Assembly: GCA_023101725.1 (NCBI GenBank)
Contig: JALJCO010001284.1
Coordinates: 3,226,001 to 3,290,000, forward strand
Direction of reading: 5' to 3'
Origin: Atherinomorus stipes
Lineage: Eukaryota; Chordata; Actinopteri; Atheriniformes; Atherinidae
DNA: 64,000 bases
Position 1 is the first letter of the stretch. Each line of letters starts with the position of its first letter. Made by a program: the position numbers and the translations under genes. The notes under the pieces are model-generated. The model saw only the letters and a list, made by a program, of their open reading frames with translations. It was not told the origin of the DNA and did no database searches. This document shows positions 61,707 through 64,000 of this stretch, piece by piece.

Positions 61707-64000
61707 ATAAAAGCCAAATATGTCAAAGTAAAAGCTAAAGTTGGATCAGAAAGTGCACACCTAGGCAACATGGTACGAAATGGTCATACATTAAGTATTT
61801 TGTGTCAGGAAAATGTGTATGCAATTTTTTAGATAATAAGAAAACAAACTGCAGCACTTGGAAGCCCAGAGTGACTGCATTACACTTTCTGGACACATTG
61901 TGTGCATTGTATTGCAGTATTTTGTGTTCGTTTTGTTTGATCAACTGTGGCTTTTTGGGACTGATTCAAGTCTTAAGGCTAAACTGAGCTGACCTTCCCA
62001 GTCGGGTGTTAAACACACAACTTTGAGAATGATTTCTATCAAACATCTCAGTTTTAAATCTAATACTTGTAAGTGCTTCAATAATGTTGATTAACAGGAG
62101 TATGTGAGTGTGCAATCACCCAAACAAAAACCAAAGGGACACATCATTCCATCCACATGAACAGATTTTTATATTTTTAGAGCAATAAATATTTCCACTT
62201 TTCCATATCTCTGCCATTTCAAAAACAAAGTACAAGTAATATATATTTATATACACAGCTAAAATTTTCCATACATAATTTTTAAAATAATGTTGTCTCT
62301 GTTCACACATATTTGACACTTTACTCATACAATTTTACAAGGACTATTGCAGTCTCTCTTTGCTCTACATTATAAACAAGAAATGTTTTTTTCCATGAAG
62401 CGCTCCATTGTGTTATTTAGAAACAAACAACTCTGACCCCCCTCCCTTTCTCTGCCTTTATATAGAGAAACACAACACAGACTGGGTTTACACTGGAACA
62501 GAAGAGTCTGACATTTTTCAGTATTTCTGAACCAGATCTGAGAAGTTTATTCTTAAAAAAAAAAAAAAAAAAAAAAAAGTTTCCCTGTTTTGCCTGCAGC
62601 AGTGAGACCAGATCTGTTTCCGTTGCTGTTGAAAAAAATCAGATCTTGCGTTTCCGTTGTAAGCCAGCCACAAACTGCCTGCAGTCGAGCAAAGTGAGTA
62701 CTCCCATTGTTGATTTTCACTAAACAGCTGTTATGTACATTCATGTTTATAATACAGTTCATTCAGTGCAGATACTGTAATAAATACCACATGCAAACCG
62801 ATAATGGAGAGCAGACCCGGGCAGGAAAAAACAAAAGGAATTAAAGTTTTGATTAAGCATTTAAAGGACCAAACCTGTGTTTTTGCATGTTCTTAAACTG
62901 GAACCATTGAGAGTAACTCTTCCTGACTACCTGATATATTCTAGATGGGTTTTCAGCCACTGGTTTTAGTTTATTTTCTGTGGAAATGCACTTGCAGAGC
63001 CTTGAACCTGACAAATCAGACATGAATTCTGAATAAACCTTTTACATTTGTGGATGCAGAGTGAGGCACTGATTAACTTTTAGCAAGTAAACCACAGATT
63101 TTACTAAAATACAATAAAATTTAAATGTATAAAAAAGGAAAGTCTGCTCATGCTGCAGCAAAATATCAAAGCTGAAATGATTTAATGGTTTCCCTCTTTC
63201 TAAAGGCTGAAAAAAGCTAAAGACACAGCTTATATGACCCAGCAGGAAGTCAACGTTATGACTGAATGCAAGTTTGTTCCTCCTGCAATGAACAATGAAT
63301 CTTAAGAAGTCATGGACCATAAGGTGCAAATAATATTAACAAAAAACTAATAAAAACAAATTAGTTCCAGCCCTACTGGTGCTTGGATTAACAGCATATG
63401 AGGATGAGGATATTTCAAGTTCTCTGCAAGTGAAACTGAAATCAAATCTGGTCTAAGGGAGATGAAAGAAAAACAGAAGATTTAGAAAATGTTTGCCTGA
63501 ATTTATATTTTATAAACAACATGCAAAAACATGGGTGTTGAACTTTACGAGGATGTGCTTGATTAATCTTGGGCATGCACTGAAACTAAATGAATTGTTG
63601 TATACTCCTTACGAGGTAGGTTTGATCCAGTGCTCCTCGAAAACTTAATATTCAAGTTGTTTAGTCTGGATTGGTTTCTGTAAAGCCTTTGCAAAGAGGC
63701 GTTTCTGCAGGTGATTGTAAATACTTCGTGCAGATTGAATGGTCCACAAGTCTCAGCAGCTCAACATGGAGCCTTTTAATTGCTGTTGCAGTTGGTGAGA
63801 GGTTTGGTGAATCACGTGTGTGCAGGTGTGTGTGTTTCAGCATGCTGTAAGTTGAGCGAAAGTAATTATCACAGTATGTTTTGAAAATATTAGAAGCAGC
63901 TGTTTGTTAGTCACAGAAAAGTGTTGGTTTTGTTGTAAACATTTGAAAAAAATCAAGAAAGATTTGACTTCTATAAAGATGCCCAAATCAGGAAAAAAAA
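61707..64000. other. Distal AT-rich region, no gene supported
   Basis: No conserved frame is seen on either strand. Stop-dense, AT-rich sequence with a 24-bp A run at about 62555-62578. It could be the 3'UTR of a neighbouring gene outside the window, but nothing decides this. Confidence 0.4.

Noticed and set aside
62116..63843. Several minus-strand open frames of 60-95 codons near the right edge
   Set aside because: AT-rich, no conserved domains, no exon signals; could be 3'UTR of an outside gene but unsupported.

Overview
This window looks like the nuclear genome of a ray-finned (teleost) fish. It holds four intron-containing protein-coding genes with vertebrate GT-AG splicing. The sequence between and inside them is full of fish-type mobile elements: Tc1/mariner, hAT, L2-type LINEs, palindromic MITEs and CA/TG microsatellites. 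All exon coordinates below were read by eye from splice sites, codon phase and remembered vertebrate homologues. No alignment was run.

Layout. (1) 4352-14970, plus strand: ndrg3, an NDRG-family alpha/beta-hydrolase-fold protein, 15 coding exons, 368 aa, complete, with a probable long 3'UTR. (2) 17.6-21.4 kb: intergenic space with a LINE scrap, an AT microsatellite and a decayed Tc1 transposon. (3) 21621-24693, minus strand: rfc2, a clamp-loader subunit, 6 coding exons, 357 aa, complete. (4) 25512-53931, plus strand: usp11, a DUSP-UBL-USP deubiquitinase, 21 coding exons. Its 10.4 kb first intron is a transposon graveyard. (5) 55058-59483, minus strand: emc3, an ER membrane complex insertase subunit, 8 coding exons, 261 aa, complete, with a probable extra 5' noncoding exon near 61.4-61.5 kb. 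(6) 61.5-64 kb: tetranucleotide repeat and AT-rich sequence with no gene I can support.

Orientation. rfc2 and usp11 are head to head, with start codons 818 bp apart and a CCAAT-box-containing interval that may serve as a shared promoter. usp11 and emc3 are tail to tail, with predicted poly(A) signals about 115 bp apart. ndrg3 and rfc2 also converge but are separated by several kb. The four genes act in unrelated processes (stress/differentiation signalling, DNA replication, deubiquitination, membrane protein insertion), so nothing here resembles an operon or a defence-type system.

Most notable observations. usp11 carries two compensating single-base frameshifts, both in homopolymers, and the shifted frame between them contains no stop codon. 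Many MITEs can be delimited by exact or near-exact target-site duplications, several of them nested or abutting. A two-part fragment resembling a YqaJ-type protein is split by about 2.4 kb of other repeats in usp11 intron 1. I found no previously undescribed biological system that the sequence would support.
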